Part shown: piece by piece, positions 24,601 through 39,600 of the stretch
Position numbering within the stretch: position 1 is the stretch's first letter
Layout: each line of letters starts with the position of its first letter
DNA from: Callipepla californica brunnescens
Lineage: Eukaryota; Chordata; Aves; Galliformes; Odontophoridae
Reading direction: 5' to 3'
DNA: 64,000 bases
NCBI GenBank assembly: GCA_023055505.1
Contig: JALIRH010000006.1
Coordinates: 26,881,105 to 26,945,104, forward strand
Notes under the pieces: model-generated
Seen by the model: only the letters and a program-made list of their open reading frames with translations
Told to the model about the DNA's origin: nothing
The model's database searches: none
Made by a program: the position numbers and the translations under genes

Positions 24601-27600
24601 GTGGATCAGGCCACAGGTTCACCTGTAGTTATGCTCCTTGTGAAGAAATAGCACTGAGCTATTGTATGTTGCTGATGTGCTACTTGGCAGTCGTGCTTCC
24701 TAACACAGAAGCAGTGCAGTCAGCCCTGAGGTCCAGCAGCAGCAATTCCAGGCTTTGCGAGAGCAGCATGGCTGTATCCAAGTTGGCCAACTCCTAGGGA
24801 GATCCTAACAGCTGAAAATGACCAGAGTATAATGATTTCCATGTCCATGATCTGTGGAAGCAAGGGAATTAACACAGCTCCATGTGTCCTGAAGTTAAAT
24901 CAAAGGATTTAATTTAAAAAAAAAGTTTTAAACCTGCTTCCATATACTTTGTATTTTTACTGGTCCAAAGCTGTGCAAACAGGGCTATCAAACCTGTGCT
25001 ATAAAAGCTAATGGCTGTGGGAAATGAGTCCCTTCTAATGGTATAATCAGAGTAAATTGTCCTGTGTGTTTTTACTTGCCAGAGACAGAAGAGATTGGCT
25101 TCAGAAACCAAGTAGTTTTTGACTCACTGTTTACAGGCATGGGTTGCATCAACAAAATGTAACCATCTATAAAAGCAGGAAGTTTCATGGAAAGGAGAGG
25201 CTGCAAGTGAAGTTGGACAAGAAACAAAAATTGTGTGTCATGAAAAATTTCAAGGTTACAGTCCTTGTTTTCATGCTGTATTGTGGCTTGGGAACAAAGT
25301 CGAGCTGGAGTACTCAGTAGCGGTCTCCCACATTCAAGGTCATGTTTGAGGCTGCAATTTGATGTTGTGTTTGTGAGCCCCAACTGCTAGACCAGCTGCT
25401 TTTTTTGTAGCACCTTTTCCAAAACATTATGCACAGTTCTCTGACAAAAAGAAGAAATTCTGAAGATCTGTGCATTACTCTCAAAAACTAGAGTCTGTAT
25501 GATTCTCTATGAGGTTTCTGTTCTCTAAGTTTTGGTTCAAATGATGTGCAGTATTCACAGTATCGAATCTCCCAGACAGCTGAGGCTAAGAAATATGTAC
25601 ATAGGCTCAGGGAGGTGTCAGGAGTATCTCCTTGAAGCCTTGCCTCGCTCCCTAATTCTGGAACTGTGCACTCCCCATACGTATATGCTAAGGAACTCTA
25701 TCCCATGTGCCATCATGCAGCATCAAGCACGAGCGCATTCAGCTTCAATGTTACACATCCTAGTCCTTGCCACAGTGCCCTTTTCTGTCAGAGCTTACCT
25801 AATGCTGTGCAGTTTAGGGTCTCTCCCTGTTTCTCATCTTTGCCTTATTCAGCAGATACCCAGCATCAATTCTCCCAAGTGGTGTTTGTTTTTTTGTTTG
25901 TTTGATTGTTTAATGCAAAGGTGTTTTTATTCACTTACCATGTTGACAGAAGTGTATTTCCAGGGCTGAGGATTTAACAGGTAGGGGTAGACCTCTTGTG
26001 AGATATGGGATCAGCTTCTTACCTCACTAGCAGTAGGACAAGGGGTAGTGGCCTTAAGTTGTATGGGGGGAGATTCATGTTGGATATTAGGAAAAATTTC
26101 TTATCCAAAAGAGTGGTCAGGCACTGGAACAGGCTGTCCAGGTGGGTGGTGGAATCACCATCCCCAGAGGTGTTCAAGAAACCCTTAGATGCAGTACTAA
26201 GAAACATGATTTAGTGGTGGCAGGTGAGCAGTTGGACTTGATAACCACAGAAGTCTTTTCCAACCTTAATGATTCTGTGATTCCATGGTTCTACGGACAG
26301 TGCCAGTCGTGTTTTGCACCTTTCTTTTGCTCATCTCATTTTTCTTAGAGAATATACATCTCATATGCCCAGGTTTAGTATCTGGGCTCCTTTTGCTGCT
26401 TCTCTTGCTGGTGAACTGTTTTCAAATCGGTGCAGCTTAGTTCTTGTTTAAACAAAACAGGAGAGTTGAAAGCAGAAAAGTTGTCTGGTACTTTCGTTCA
26501 AGTAATCTTAGGAATTTATTCTGAATCATAATAGATTACAATTTTCGAACTGAAATATTTTTTGGATGAGGGATAGGACCTCCTGTACTGAGGAATACCT
26601 TGTTACTCTTTTGGGAAAATGTGGTGACAAAACATGCTCTTCAAGCATGACACTGTGCACCAGGGGCAAAGACACTGCTTATCACTTGCTTGGAAAAAGG
26701 GGGAATGAAGCCCTAATTCCAGGATTAGGTTTTAGGATTGGCGGTTAAAGCACAGCCTCTCATTTTTTCCTTGTAATCTGAGTAAGAAAGTGTCAGACAC
26801 AATAATCACGGAAAAAATTCCCACTCTAACATTTTTACAATGCTTTTCATTGTATCTGCGCGTTCAGCCAAAGTGCATGGAGAAGCTGCACATTAGCTGG
26901 GGCAGCTCCTGGCTGTCCCCAGTGCAGGAGCTGCCTCGTGCAGCTCCCAAGGAAGGGCAGAAAGGTGGAGGTGGCTGCAGTGTGCTGTGTGAACTGCAGC
27001 ATCCCTCACAACAGAGGCTCCATGCTGGTTGCTGAAAGCATGTTATCGGAAGAGATGGGCAGCCAGGCTGACTGCTGACATGGAACAAGATTGGATGCAG
27101 TTTTTAAGGGGGACGAAAGGTCTAGATGAGATAATGTTGTATCTTGCCTTATGTAGTGCTCAGCAGTCTCAGTTCCTGGCTTTTGGAAAACCTGTTTAGC
27201 ATTCACTCCAACCCTAGAACACATTATTATTATTCCATCTCTCAGATAAACGCTCCGATCATGATAAAGTTGTTTTCCTAAAAGGAAGGCAGGATGTGAT
27301 TATAACGTATGCCATCCTTGTCTAGCCTTGATCCTTCTTGTTGCTGAAGTTTAGGCTTGTCCTACCTGCACTTAGTAGCTGGAGCACAGTTGAATGATGT
27401 GGGGGAGGCTAGAAAAAGGCAGGTTAACCTCCAGCATTCATTTTTTATTATATGCATATGCCTGTGCAGTTCCCAGCACAAAGGTTGGCCCTCGTTGAAA
27501 ATAGCTTTTGGCATACATCAGTTCTAGTGAAGCCAGTAGAAACTTGCCCTTAGCTTTGGCTGAACAGTAACTCAGTCTTGTCTGGACTCTGTTTTTGGTG

Positions 27601-30600
27601 AAGTGGCAGGAAAAATCTCAGTTCTTTGTTGAGCCAACTCATATAAAAATGTTTCTTGCTCTAGCATGTGATTTTTAAAATAAACTGAGAAGTTTATACT
27701 GAATCAGTTAAGGTTTTAGAGTACATTTATAACCAAATAATAAATTTTTGGTGAATGAAAGCATTTCCATAAATGTTACTGCTATAAGGGACTGCGTACT
27801 TGGGAACTACAGTAGTGATGCAGCCAGAATGTGTCTCAGGCACTAATAAACCTTTTTCAAGTTTCTCTTTATTCCAAAAAAATCATTTTTTGGAGCCAGT
27901 GGCACCAAGCCTGTCAATTGCCAGTGTGTGACTTCATGTTGCAAAAATGGAGCTCAGAGTCTGGAGACTTATCTGCAGAGAGATTTGCATCCAGCACTAC
28001 TGCGTACCTCATTTGGTAAAGCATTTCACCTTCCTTGATCACCCTGAAAACCCCAACTGGATTTTGGAATCTTTCCTTCTCACATAGTAATTCTGAATGA
28101 CACAAAGGAAGTCTTATCTTTTAACAAATAAGCTATATTTATAAAATAAATCAGACTTCACTAGTATCAATGCCAAACTTACAAAGAAAAAATGATTCAG
28201 CACCAAACACACAGAAAAAAAATCTGGGTTAATTATATTTCAGCCTTCTTTTTTTTAATGGAAACACTCTAGCTGTTCCAGTTATAGACACTTCTTAGTG
28301 TGTGCACATTACAGTAAGACATGCATATCTTGTTATATCTTCAACAGTTTTCAGAAGTGTGAGAATTTTTGAGCTTAGATTGTCTGTGTTATGCAAATGG
28401 GATTATATGTTATAAGAGCAGAAATTATTATAGGGAATGAATTAGGTCAGACTCACTTTTCGGTTTACTTTGGCTTACTGGTTGTGATGACCAGGAGTTG
28501 ATTTTTTTATTCATCTTTTTAGCTAGATACAGAGGTCTCTCACTTTGTTTCTGTGAACTGTTTATTTTTATTAGAATGGTTCTTTCTCCTAGGGCAGCTG
28601 TTGCTTGGTTGGTAACCTCAGAGTTCATGGCATATTCTCCCTGTTCTGCCCCATCCAGCTCTTTAGCCACCACTGTGCTGCAAATCACAGAATCGTAGGG
28701 GTTGGAAGGGACCTCAAGAGATCATCGAGTCACTGTCTTTTCTTGTCATTTCTACCAAACCTATCTTTCTCTTTCACATGGCATTCAGCTAAAGGTGGAA
28801 GTGATTCTTCTGACCCAAGAAAAATTACATTCCTGTCAGTTGTACTTCTTCAGCAAACTCTTCACCTGGTCTTTCTGCTTACCAGTTGTGGCTAGGAGCA
28901 GATCATCGTTAAGCTCCACAGCTCTGTGCATGTCTGCACTGACCTGGAATACTACTATCCTTCTGCACCACGGCAGTAACTCTTTTATGGCCTCCGGCTC
29001 TGCTTTTTCTGACCCCAGCACATACAGTACTGTTGCCATCTTCTTACACACGCAAAGAAGTTTTCTTTCATCTGTGCCAAATAAGCTTTTTTAGGTATCC
29101 CATCCAAATCAAACTTGCTGTGTTTGTTTTTATAACAAGCAAAACCTTTTGGATTTTGTCTTGCCTTTTTCTCTCTCCTTAGCATCCCCTCTTGCATTTA
29201 TCCCTGCCCACCTCTTTTTCAATATTATTTCTCTTTTCCAGTGCCTTCCCAGGCTCCTATTCAGCTTGTTTTCTTTTGTTTGTTTTGTTTTGCTTTGTTT
29301 TTTTATATCACATCTGTAATTATTTTTCTTCCTTTCATATACATTTCTTGCATTGAATGAATAGTGTAAATTGCAAACAGCAGTTTATACAAAATATCAG
29401 TCTGACCTTTGAAATCAACGAAATTTCTCCAAGCCTGTTATCAGTGTAATACTACAACTGTGCTTTATTACACTTTTCTGTCTTGCTAATAATTATGGTG
29501 GTTCATATGCTGCTGATGGTAATAATGTGCAAGCTATGATTAGTTCCTTGAATCATCTGTTATTCAGAGGGCAAGCTCAGTAGGGAATCTCATCTTTGGA
29601 TCCATAGCTGAAATTGGTTACAGAAAAATTTAAAAAAAGGATTTTTAGTAAATATATTTCTAATGCCACCTATCACTGCTCTAAAAAGAGAGATGGTTTG
29701 CATTGTGACAGGTTGGAAAGAAGTAATCTGAGAGACAGCACTTGGTCACGATTTTGGATTACAAGCTTTCTTCCAACTGCCTTTTACCCATCAAAAGATG
29801 AAGATTTTCCAGTATGCAGCAATTGATTTTGTTTCAGCATGTTGTATAGCCACATGGTAATCTATGCTGAATGTGCCTCTGAGCAGTGGAGTGGCTGTGT
29901 GCTCTGACTGGTCATATCCCGCACCTACCTCATGACAGCTGTCAGGCCAATAATGTCTCACACAGAAGAAAAGGACGTCCCCTATTCTCAGTTCTGGCTG
30001 CTAGAGTTCCATAGCAGAGACACAAAAACAGTAGTAACATGAGCAGTGACCTGTAAAGCACAGGTATGAAGAGGGTATGAAGGGCTTCACCAATAGACCT
30101 GCTGCAGGCACAGCTTTTTGCTGTTGGCAGTGCAGAATGATGTCTTCAGTCTGTGACACGCTGAGTTGGATAAATTTGTGTTGTTTTCCGCAAATGAAAA
30201 AGAAGAAATCTGCCTCTTCTGGGAAACCTAATTCCAGAATATATAGGGGGTGGGGGGGGAAATATTATGGAAAGTGAGAAAATATTTTGGGTTCCAAGAA
30301 GAGTGAATAATGAATAACTCAGACAAGTATAAATAACTTAAAATGAAAACAGCAGAGATAAACTACCTGGTAAACATTTTTTGTTGGGCAATAAATCAGC
30401 AAGGTATGTGCCAAAGATAGATTTTTCGCTTCCAAATTACTCTATATCAGGATTTTAAAAATTTGGCCTTGAGAATGAATTTTACACTATGTTTACATAC
30501 AGTTCTCAAATGCAGATACCAAAAATGCTTTAAGTATTCCCTCAAGAGGCTGCTTTTGTTCTGTTTTACTTTTGTTTGGATACGCTGTCATCACTCTTAA

Positions 30601-33600
30601 TCTGGTGAAGCAATTTTTGAAATCTTGGTTTGAAATTAGGTATTTTACAATTCCCCCATACCTTCATAAATCATTAAATGTTTGGTTTTGTATTTCATTG
30701 CAGCGGAAAACAGATGTGCCACTTCAAATGCAGTAACATGTACAAAGTGTCTTGCTCTAGGTCCAGAGTGTGGATGGTGTGCTCAGGAGGTATGGCCTTT
30801 TGCTTACTTATTTTTTCCTTTAAATTTTAGCTACTCATGATTTTTATAAATAAAAGACTTCTAAACTGTGAAAATTGTAGTGAAAAACAGCAGGAAAATC
30901 TTTAAATATCCTCTGGACACAGCACCTGAGAAATAATGTGAAATATATTTTGTTTCCAAAGGAGAAAATACAGTCTTTTATTTGGAAAATTGTAGTAATT
31001 TTAAATAAAGTGAGAACTTCTTAATGTGTTCCATCTGCTTTGTAGACAGGTTTGGCAGATTTATAATAACTTTGAGAGTTCAACAGTTTTTGGCATCAAA
31101 AGTAAAATTACTTATCAGTAATTTGCATTAAGTCCTCATATATCAGAGCAAGTCTATATATATCTATCTATTGTATTTAGCAAGAGGTTTTACTGTGAGT
31201 GGTGTTAGCTTTGACTTCCCCACATTTTATGCCCCCTGTTGCAAATGGAAAAAATTACGCTTTTCTATAACGACATCTGAAACTATTGGTTCTGAGACTC
31301 ATCATAGAAAATGAATCTTAGATAGGGAGAATTATGCTGAAATTGGTATTGCTTTGACAACTGTGAGAATATGTCTTTTTTTTCTGTTTTTCTTAGAGAA
31401 AAAAAAAACCAAACAAAATTAAGTAATTTCAAGTAACGTTGGACCATTTAAGCAGCTCAGACAAGCAAGGTTTTAAGAATATCACTGGCAATTGCAAGCT
31501 AATGTGCTATTGAAGGTCATATGCCAATCATTTTCTGTAGCTTTCGGGTTAACAGAGAAGGTAAATAAATTCCTAGGGCATACATAGAGGAGATAAAGAG
31601 TGTAAAGCACTAGCATAACTTTATCCAAGATATGCTGTCTTGGAATGATTAACTTAGTCTGAAAGAAGTATAAATAATGCAAGGATGAATAGAGGCAGGG
31701 AGAACTTGTCTGTGAGTTCTAGGGCTTATGTACATGGCACAATGACTTACAGTATGGAGCGGTCCCTTATTGCCACGTGATGTCATTACTTACATAAGAC
31801 ATAATTTTATCCTCTAAGGTCTGTATTTATCATGGGATAGTGCTTCTTAGCCTTCTAGCACTATGGAGCTGTAGAAAGTTTCTTTCTAAATAGATGCTCA
31901 GATCTGACTAGGTTTGACTTCTGCTCTGCTTCTAGTGCTTCAATTCTCATATCAGTCCTAAGAACCTTACATGAAAGGCAGAGGTTTCTCAAACCCCTTT
32001 ACACTGTGCTTTGGCAGACAGTTCGCCTATGCATCCATTTGTGTTTGTGGAACAGCAAAACCCATATTAATTCAGATGGAAGTTTTTCAGAGTAAATTTA
32101 CAGGAGCAGTTTTCAGTTTAGTGTGGCTGCTTCATCTGCACTATATTATAATAATAAAAGCAGCCATAAAGAACACTTGAGATGCTTTCACACAGTGAGC
32201 TACAGGAAATGTTATATATCTGTCCATTTCCAGTGGTAACAATTAGAGTAAATAAGTTCTTTGGGTATTTAAAAATCTACCTTTTTGAAATATATGTAGT
32301 CAAAGTCAAAAAGGGTGATAAATAGCAGAGACCTAAGAGAGTAGTCTCTGTTGTCTGCGTTAAAGAAGTTTGTAGAAAAACAGAGGTAGGCTACAGAAAA
32401 CAGTAGGAACTTAGAAATCAAGATATGTGACTGAGAAGTCTCATTCTTCAGAGGCTTTCTCTGGTCTTTTCAGGGTCTGAGTGACAATTTATTCTCTATC
32501 ACAGAGTGGGCTGTATGCATATTTTGATTGTTTATTTTCCCCATCTGCCTCTGAAATATCAGAGATTGTCCATTGTTTGGTCTCCAGCTGTGGCTGCAAT
32601 GGATTAATGGCTTCAAAGAGCACAAAGGATCTTGTCAAGCCTTTTTTATTCCTTGCATGATCAGGATCATTCTAATCACCAGATTTGTGGTCAGGAAGGA
32701 ATTCTGTGCTGGTTCATGTTGGCACAATCTTGGCAGCTTTGCCCTTTCACTGCTTCTGAGATCATCCTACTAATACCCATTTTTCTGTTGTTACAGAGAC
32801 TTTTTTCTTATTGGTGGCATCTTAAACTCTCCAGTCCTGTAGTCTCTTTTTAGGGATTGAAATGATATAGTCCAGCTGGTCTTTGGCTTTTGTGCAGGCT
32901 ATGGGGTAAAGCTTACAAATCTGTGATTGTCAAATTCAGGTTAGAGAGATGTAAAGCTTTTACTTTAGCTTGTACTTTTAAAAACTAGCCTAAAATTACT
33001 CTGACAGTAAACATGCTTAGAAATCATGTGAATGATATTTTCTTGGTGGAACTAATTCATAGCATAGCACAGAACTTTTTTTAGTGACAGTGACAGGACA
33101 TAGTTTCCTTTTCCTCCAAAGTCATCTTGTTCTGTTTGTGCAAGATCCTCTTTCTCACACAAAAGTTTTGTTCTTTACAGAAAAATAGTCATAGTTGTAG
33201 CAATTAGGTTAACATCTAATTTAAATATTTTGTCATTACACTCATCAAAAACATATGGCTTCCATGAACTACTTCTGTTTATGCAATTATAGTAGCGTGT
33301 TTTATTGTTTCAAAGACCATTAGTTTGTTTTTCTCTTTCCTTTGAAGATACTGCAGTTGTGTTTTTTTTCAGCTCAAATTGTTTTGTACTTTTTATCTCT
33401 CATAAAATAGGATTTCATGGCTGACTCAACACAGAAGGGACGCTGTGACACTGTTTTCAACTTATTGAAAAGAGGCTGCCAGTCGGATTTTGTAGAAAGT
33501 CCCACAGTTCATGTTACAATACCCAGTGACCAAGAAACAAATACACAAGTGACACCAGGAAGAGTTTCAGTCCAAATGCGTCCAGGTTGGGTATTCTTTA

Positions 33601-36600
33601 TCACACTGATAGTATATTCAATTAAAACACAATATAATAATATTTAAATGCATACACTGTGCAAAGAAATTGCTGGAATAATAGTCTTGAAAAATGATGC
33701 CATAACATTACACTGTAGAACTATGAATGTGTTTCTCCCATATTCAAGTACAGTCTTCAACAGTGTTTATGTGAAACATGGCTAACGGTCAAAATAATGC
33801 AAGTAGTAAGTGGAAAAGGGATCTTAGGCAGTCTTTTCTGATTTTTTGTTATGATTTTGTGATTCTTTTTCTTTTCAAAACTAATTTTCCCTAACATCTG
33901 TATAAAATGTGTTCCTTACTACAAGTAAATCGGGCTAAAATTCCTAATTCCTAAATTAATAATTTGATAAACAAGTGCATTGACTATACAACTGTGAAGA
34001 CACCACAGCCAATATGAAAGAGTGGACTGGATTCATAAAGAGGACTTAGATATTTAATGCTTAACGTTTCATTTGTATTATGTGAGACACCTGGCCCTGA
34101 CAGAATCTCCATGTTTCTTTATGTATCTGGGTCTTTTTAGTTTACCTCTATTTGCCCTCTACTAAACCGATCAATTTCGGTAGAAAAATATTTAGTTAAT
34201 ATGAGAAGTCTGAATTACTATTGTGTCTTGCAGATTTCACTTGTATAAAAGATGAATCTTTGTATATAAGTAACTTTCTTTTAATTACAAGGAAAAAGAA
34301 AGAAACTGCAGGAACATAAAGCACTAAGTAACTCTAGTTTTCTGTCTCTATAATGATAAAACTGAAAAAGCAATCTCACCACTTCTCTTTTCTCCATGCT
34401 CCTTTCAAAGGATGGTCGGCTTTGTACTGAGCTATGGTATTGTGAACTGAGCTAGCTCTAGAAATGTCTTCAGTTTTCTGAAGGCTTTCACATAACTGGA
34501 TTCATAGAAAACACTTTGCTTTCTAAACTTTGGCTCAATGAACCATTTTGCCAGTAATGAAACTAAGCACAGGGTTTCATATGCTGTGCTGAAGCTTCTG
34601 CTTGAAGGAGGCTGAAGGATGAAATTCCTAGAACTGCAGAATAACTTCTGATATATAAACATTCTGCCTGCATTTTGATCACCAAGGAAATACACTGATA
34701 TACAGTGACAGGGGTACTAGCATAGATTTGTTACAGTAAGCAGACCAAATATGGTTTTGTTTTGATTTTATTTTTTCATCACTATTTACAAGAATTTCAA
34801 CTGTAATGACTTACCTGGGAGGAAATACAAGCTGCACTTGCTGTATACAACCTGGTCATTTACAAAAAATAGTTCTGTTTACATTGGCAAAGTGAAAACA
34901 GAAGTTATGATAGACCGAAATTATGTTTTCTTCATGTGAGTCTCAAAAAAGATGCATCGTGAAATATAAAGCTGGATTATGTTTGAAGAATATTGGAAGA
35001 AAAAGTATTTAGGTAACCTATTTAAAATGTACTTTGCATTTTTAATATTTCTGGGTCAGATCTTTGATAGAATTTGACACAGTTCACATATTAAGTGATT
35101 CTACAGGAAATACAGACTTTTATTACCTTGAGATGAAAGGAGAGGATTGTTTTTTTCTATTTTTTTTAATATATTACAACCTGCTTTTTTATTTTTATTT
35201 TTATCCTACTGAGTTTTCTCATCAGATCTTTGGAAACAAATTGCTCTAAGCTTGATGTCTAACTTACCTGAGTTATTCAGGCTGTGCTTTTGTCAAGAAA
35301 TTTGTATTCCTAGACATACATGATAGACTGTTTGCAGGATACATTAATACACTTCCAAATGTCAGCCCTAAAGTGACTCGCCACAATTTGCATGCAAATC
35401 TGTGTCCTTCTTCAGTCCTAAATGCTATTTGGTACAGCGTCAAAGGGATTGCATAACCGGGAACTTAGAAGAAAATGGAGAGATGTCAGAGTTTCACAAA
35501 ATGCTCCTGAGAGAGGAAAAAAAGCAAGGTGTTTTCCAAGAAGAGTTCCCTTACAGCTTATTTTTGAACTATGCTTCAAGATTTCATTTACTCTCGGGAG
35601 GTTTTATTATTTATTTGCTTGTTTTTCTGTTTGTTCACGCTAACAACTTTGTGCTGAGGTTGCTGCAAAGGGAATATGTGAAAAATAGTACATTAATTTA
35701 CTTATTTCCTTTGAATCAGGAAGTGAAGCAAGCTTTATGTTAAAAGTTCGTCCCCTGGAGAAGTACCCTGTGGATCTTTATTATTTAGTTGATGTCTCAG
35801 CTTCTATGCACAACAATATAGAAAAGCTAAATTCCGTTGGATTTGCTTTATCTAAGAAGATGGAAAATATTTCTCTTGATTTTCGACTTGGGTTTGGATC
35901 CTATGTGGATAAAACTGTGTCACCCTATATTAGCATTCACCCAGGTAGAATCCATAATCAATGCAGGTATGTAATCTTTTGATATTTACTGTAGAAGTGA
36001 GAACTGATTTTAATTACACAAATATGCATTATGTCTATGTACGTTAAAAGCTCTCCAGAATCTGCTTCATTATGCTATGAGTCTCCAGCAGAGTTCCTAA
36101 AAAAATGCTGACAATTATTATTCAGTGTTTACTTCTGAAATATCTGGCGAATGATTTTTCAAAAGTTTATTGCTTGATAAGAAAAAATGTGCAGTGCTTC
36201 ATTTATAAAACAAGCCTTCTTTTTTAGGCTGTTTGAATGTTTTTCATTTAATTTTATAGCTAACTGTTGTATTCTCAGTGAGTTTGGGTACATATATGTT
36301 GCATAGGTTGACTATAACGAATTATACTTTCTGACCTAAGACTTCTCTTCTGGTGTTTGGTCCTGCATACATTAGCTCTTATCTTCAAAAGTCTACTTTT
36401 GTCGATGTGATGTAGTTTCTTTCATTTATTGAACAAAAGAAATCCTTTGATCCAATTCCACCATTGTAGTCTGAACTAACTGCCATTTTAAATGAGAAAG
36501 GTGTTCTGGCTTGAATTTCTTTTTTCATGTCTTTTATTCCTTGCATTCAACACGCAGGTAAAGTGAGGAATCACACTGGAACTGTTCCAAAAGACAAGAT

Positions 36601-39600
36601 TACTCACTTTAAATTAAAATCTCTATAATACATAATACTTGGTAAAGTATGTATGAACTGCTTGCATCTTCTTGCTTGTTATAATCTTTACTGCGAAGAC
36701 ATGATTCATGGTTCCATGAAGTCCATGAGCATCTTTTTTTTTTTTGTTCCACTAATTTTTTAATTTGGCATTAGTAGGGAAATTACCTGGATAGATATAA
36801 AATGTCAGTGTCTGAAGTAGTTGACTAAACTGTCTACTATAGTCAGTAGAAATCAATTATCACTTCCAGGACATTATTTATTTTGCCTAGAAATAGATGT
36901 CTGCAGATAGATTATACCTGACAGTACCAATTTCTATTCATTGACTGCAAACTGAGTCTGGAGAGAGTGGGTTGCATTCTGGATGACCATGCTGTATGCA
37001 GCAAAAAGTGAGATGGAACCTGCTCAGCACCTCTGAATCAGATGAGCACTTCCATTAGTGCTGTAAATACTTTTGTAGTATATGAGTCAAAGAACAATGA
37101 CCTATAAAAGTCCTATGGCATTAGCTTACTTATGTCAAACTTAATCCTTTCTTCTCTTGTATATAATTGTTTCAATTGAACTTAGCGTTATGTGGAGTTA
37201 TTTTTTCTCTTTGGATATTTCCTTTATTGTTCATATATATGTTTTCACTAGCAACAGGATTTTATGTGGGTTGATAGAGAATATTTATATCTCTTTAAAA
37301 TGGAAAATGTGGACTGTGATGGACTTTTTTACTAAGTTTTGTTTTGTTTTTATTTTGCACAGCGATTATAATTTAGATTGTATGCCACCTCATGGTTATA
37401 TTCACGTGCTATCCCTGACTGACAATATAGCAGAATTCAGAAATGCAGTGAATAAACAAAAAATTTCTGGGAATATTGATACACCTGAAGGGGGTTTTGA
37501 TGCAATGCTCCAAGCAGCTGTGTGTCAGGTAAGGAATGCATCAACAAAAGACCAAATGGTACTTCACACATGAATACATATATTGTTACAACTGTGCTCA
37601 ATGTTACTGAATTCAAATCGTCAATTCTAAGCCAGAAAATAGTAGGATTTCTTCCATCTGTTTTATTATTTCATTTTAAGCTATGCATTTTGGTTTCCAG
37701 ATGAAACTGAGAAAGGATAGAATTAGAAAATAGAGTGGATGATGAAATCAACTGCTTCTTGCTTGAACAAACACTTGAATTACTTTCAGTCAATTACAAA
37801 ATCAGTGTCAAAAATCACTGACTGCCTCCTTGTGTTCCCAATGAAAGGCATACCATTTGGCATTTCTGCTACTTAAGAGCATACCTGAAAACTGAAGGAT
37901 CAGTTACAAGTTTGCTTGCGTAGATAAAAAAAAAAAAACATATGCAGTTCGGTGTTATCTTAGTTTTTAAGGAGTTAATATTTGAAAAAATACAAATCAA
38001 CTAAAAATTAACTTTTATATATTGATAAAATTGCATCTCCATCTCTTCCCCATCTCTCCCATGCAGAAAGAGATGGAAAAGATTTGCATCAGTAGTTCCC
38101 AAGCTGTAAGAACATTAAGTAACTGTAATTTGTTTGTTCATAAAGGCTTTTCTGCATGCTGTTTCCTTGAAGTAGTACAACAGAAATTTTGAAAGTTTAC
38201 TGATTCTTGGGTTTACTAATGCTCTGTAGGATAATTCTTTCGGATAATTATGCTCCCAGCCAAACCACAGGCTTCTAGTGCAGTTCTTGTTTTTCGGGAT
38301 GATGTCAGTGTAACTCCTTTATCTTGACCATCTTCACATTCTCTTTTGGAGCAGTAGAAGGGGACAAGGCCAAAAAGAAGTGCAAGCTATGATAAAAATG
38401 AATTGTTTGGTTCCAACTTTATTTTCAGTTTTTGATGAGCTGTAACACAGGTAAATTAGCTACTGTTCTCAGACACTGTGATCACAGATGCTACAAAAAA
38501 TTATTCAGAAGCTTTGGAAGAGTTCCTTAAAATTTAGTGTTTCTCACTGGATACATTCCACACTTATGAGTTGTAAATTTTAGAATCATCTGTGCTTCCT
38601 AAAACAACAGAATGAAATAGAATGAAAACATGGGCTAAGGAGAATCTTCATCCTTTTCTGGATGTGGCAGGGAACATGATCACTGAGAATAAGGAAAAGG
38701 CAGAGGTTCTCAGTGCTTTCTTTACATCTGTATTTAGTAGTCAGACCATTTATCCTTGGGGTACTCTACTTTCTGACCTGGAAGGCTTGTATGGGAAGCA
38801 GAATAAACTCCCCACCATTTATGTGGAGGCAATTAGAGACCTTCTACTCCATCTAGACTGCCACAAGTCCATGGGGCCAGATGGAATCCACCCGAGGGTG
38901 GTGAGGGAACTGGTAGAGGTGATTACCAAGCCACTTTTCACTATCTATCCACATTCCTAATCAACCAGAGAGGTTCTAGAGTATAGGAGTCTTACCAGTG
39001 TGACTCCCATCTACAAGAGGGGTCATAAGGAGGTCCAGAGGGTGGTGACATACTGGAATAGGTTGCCCAGAGAGGTTGTGGATGCCCTGTCTCTGGAAGC
39101 ATTCAAGGTAAGGCTGGATGTGGCTCTGGGCAGCCTGGTGTAGTGGTGATCCTGCCCATGGCAGGGGAGTTGAAACTAGATGATCTTTGAGGTCCTCTTC
39201 AACCCAGGATGTTCTATGATTCTGTGATTCTATGATTCTACGATTCTGTGACTTTATGATTCTATGTTTCTGTGAAGTTTGCAGATGACACCAAAGTAGG
39301 GAGTATCAATCTGGCTGGGGGGAGGAAGCCCCTTCAGAGGAATCTGGCCAGGCTGGATCACTGGGGCCAATGGAATGAAGTTCACATAAGACCAAGTGCC
39401 AGGCCTTGCAATTTGGCCGCAACAACTCCAGGCAGTGCTACAGTCTTGAGGCAGAGTGGCTCGAAGACAGTACAGAGGAGAAGGACTTGGGATTGTTGGT
39501 CAGTGTTCGGCTGAACATGAGCCAGCAGTGTGCCCAGGTGGCCAAGAAGGCCAGTGGCATCCTGGCTTGTATCAGAAATAGTGTTGCCAGCAGCACCAGG

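Larger units (their letters stand above)
18626..30703 (+). other. ITGB8 intron 1 (12.1 kb)
   Basis: The longest intron, starting inside the CpG island. It contains a T-run (21679-21704), A-runs (about 21265-21290 and 22419-22440), a CT-rich run (23741-23770), two CR1 pieces (25975-26295 and 28684-28731) and an unexplained coding-like block on the minus strand (28735-29200). First introns of this kind often hold enhancers, but I see no specific one. Confidence 0.85.
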
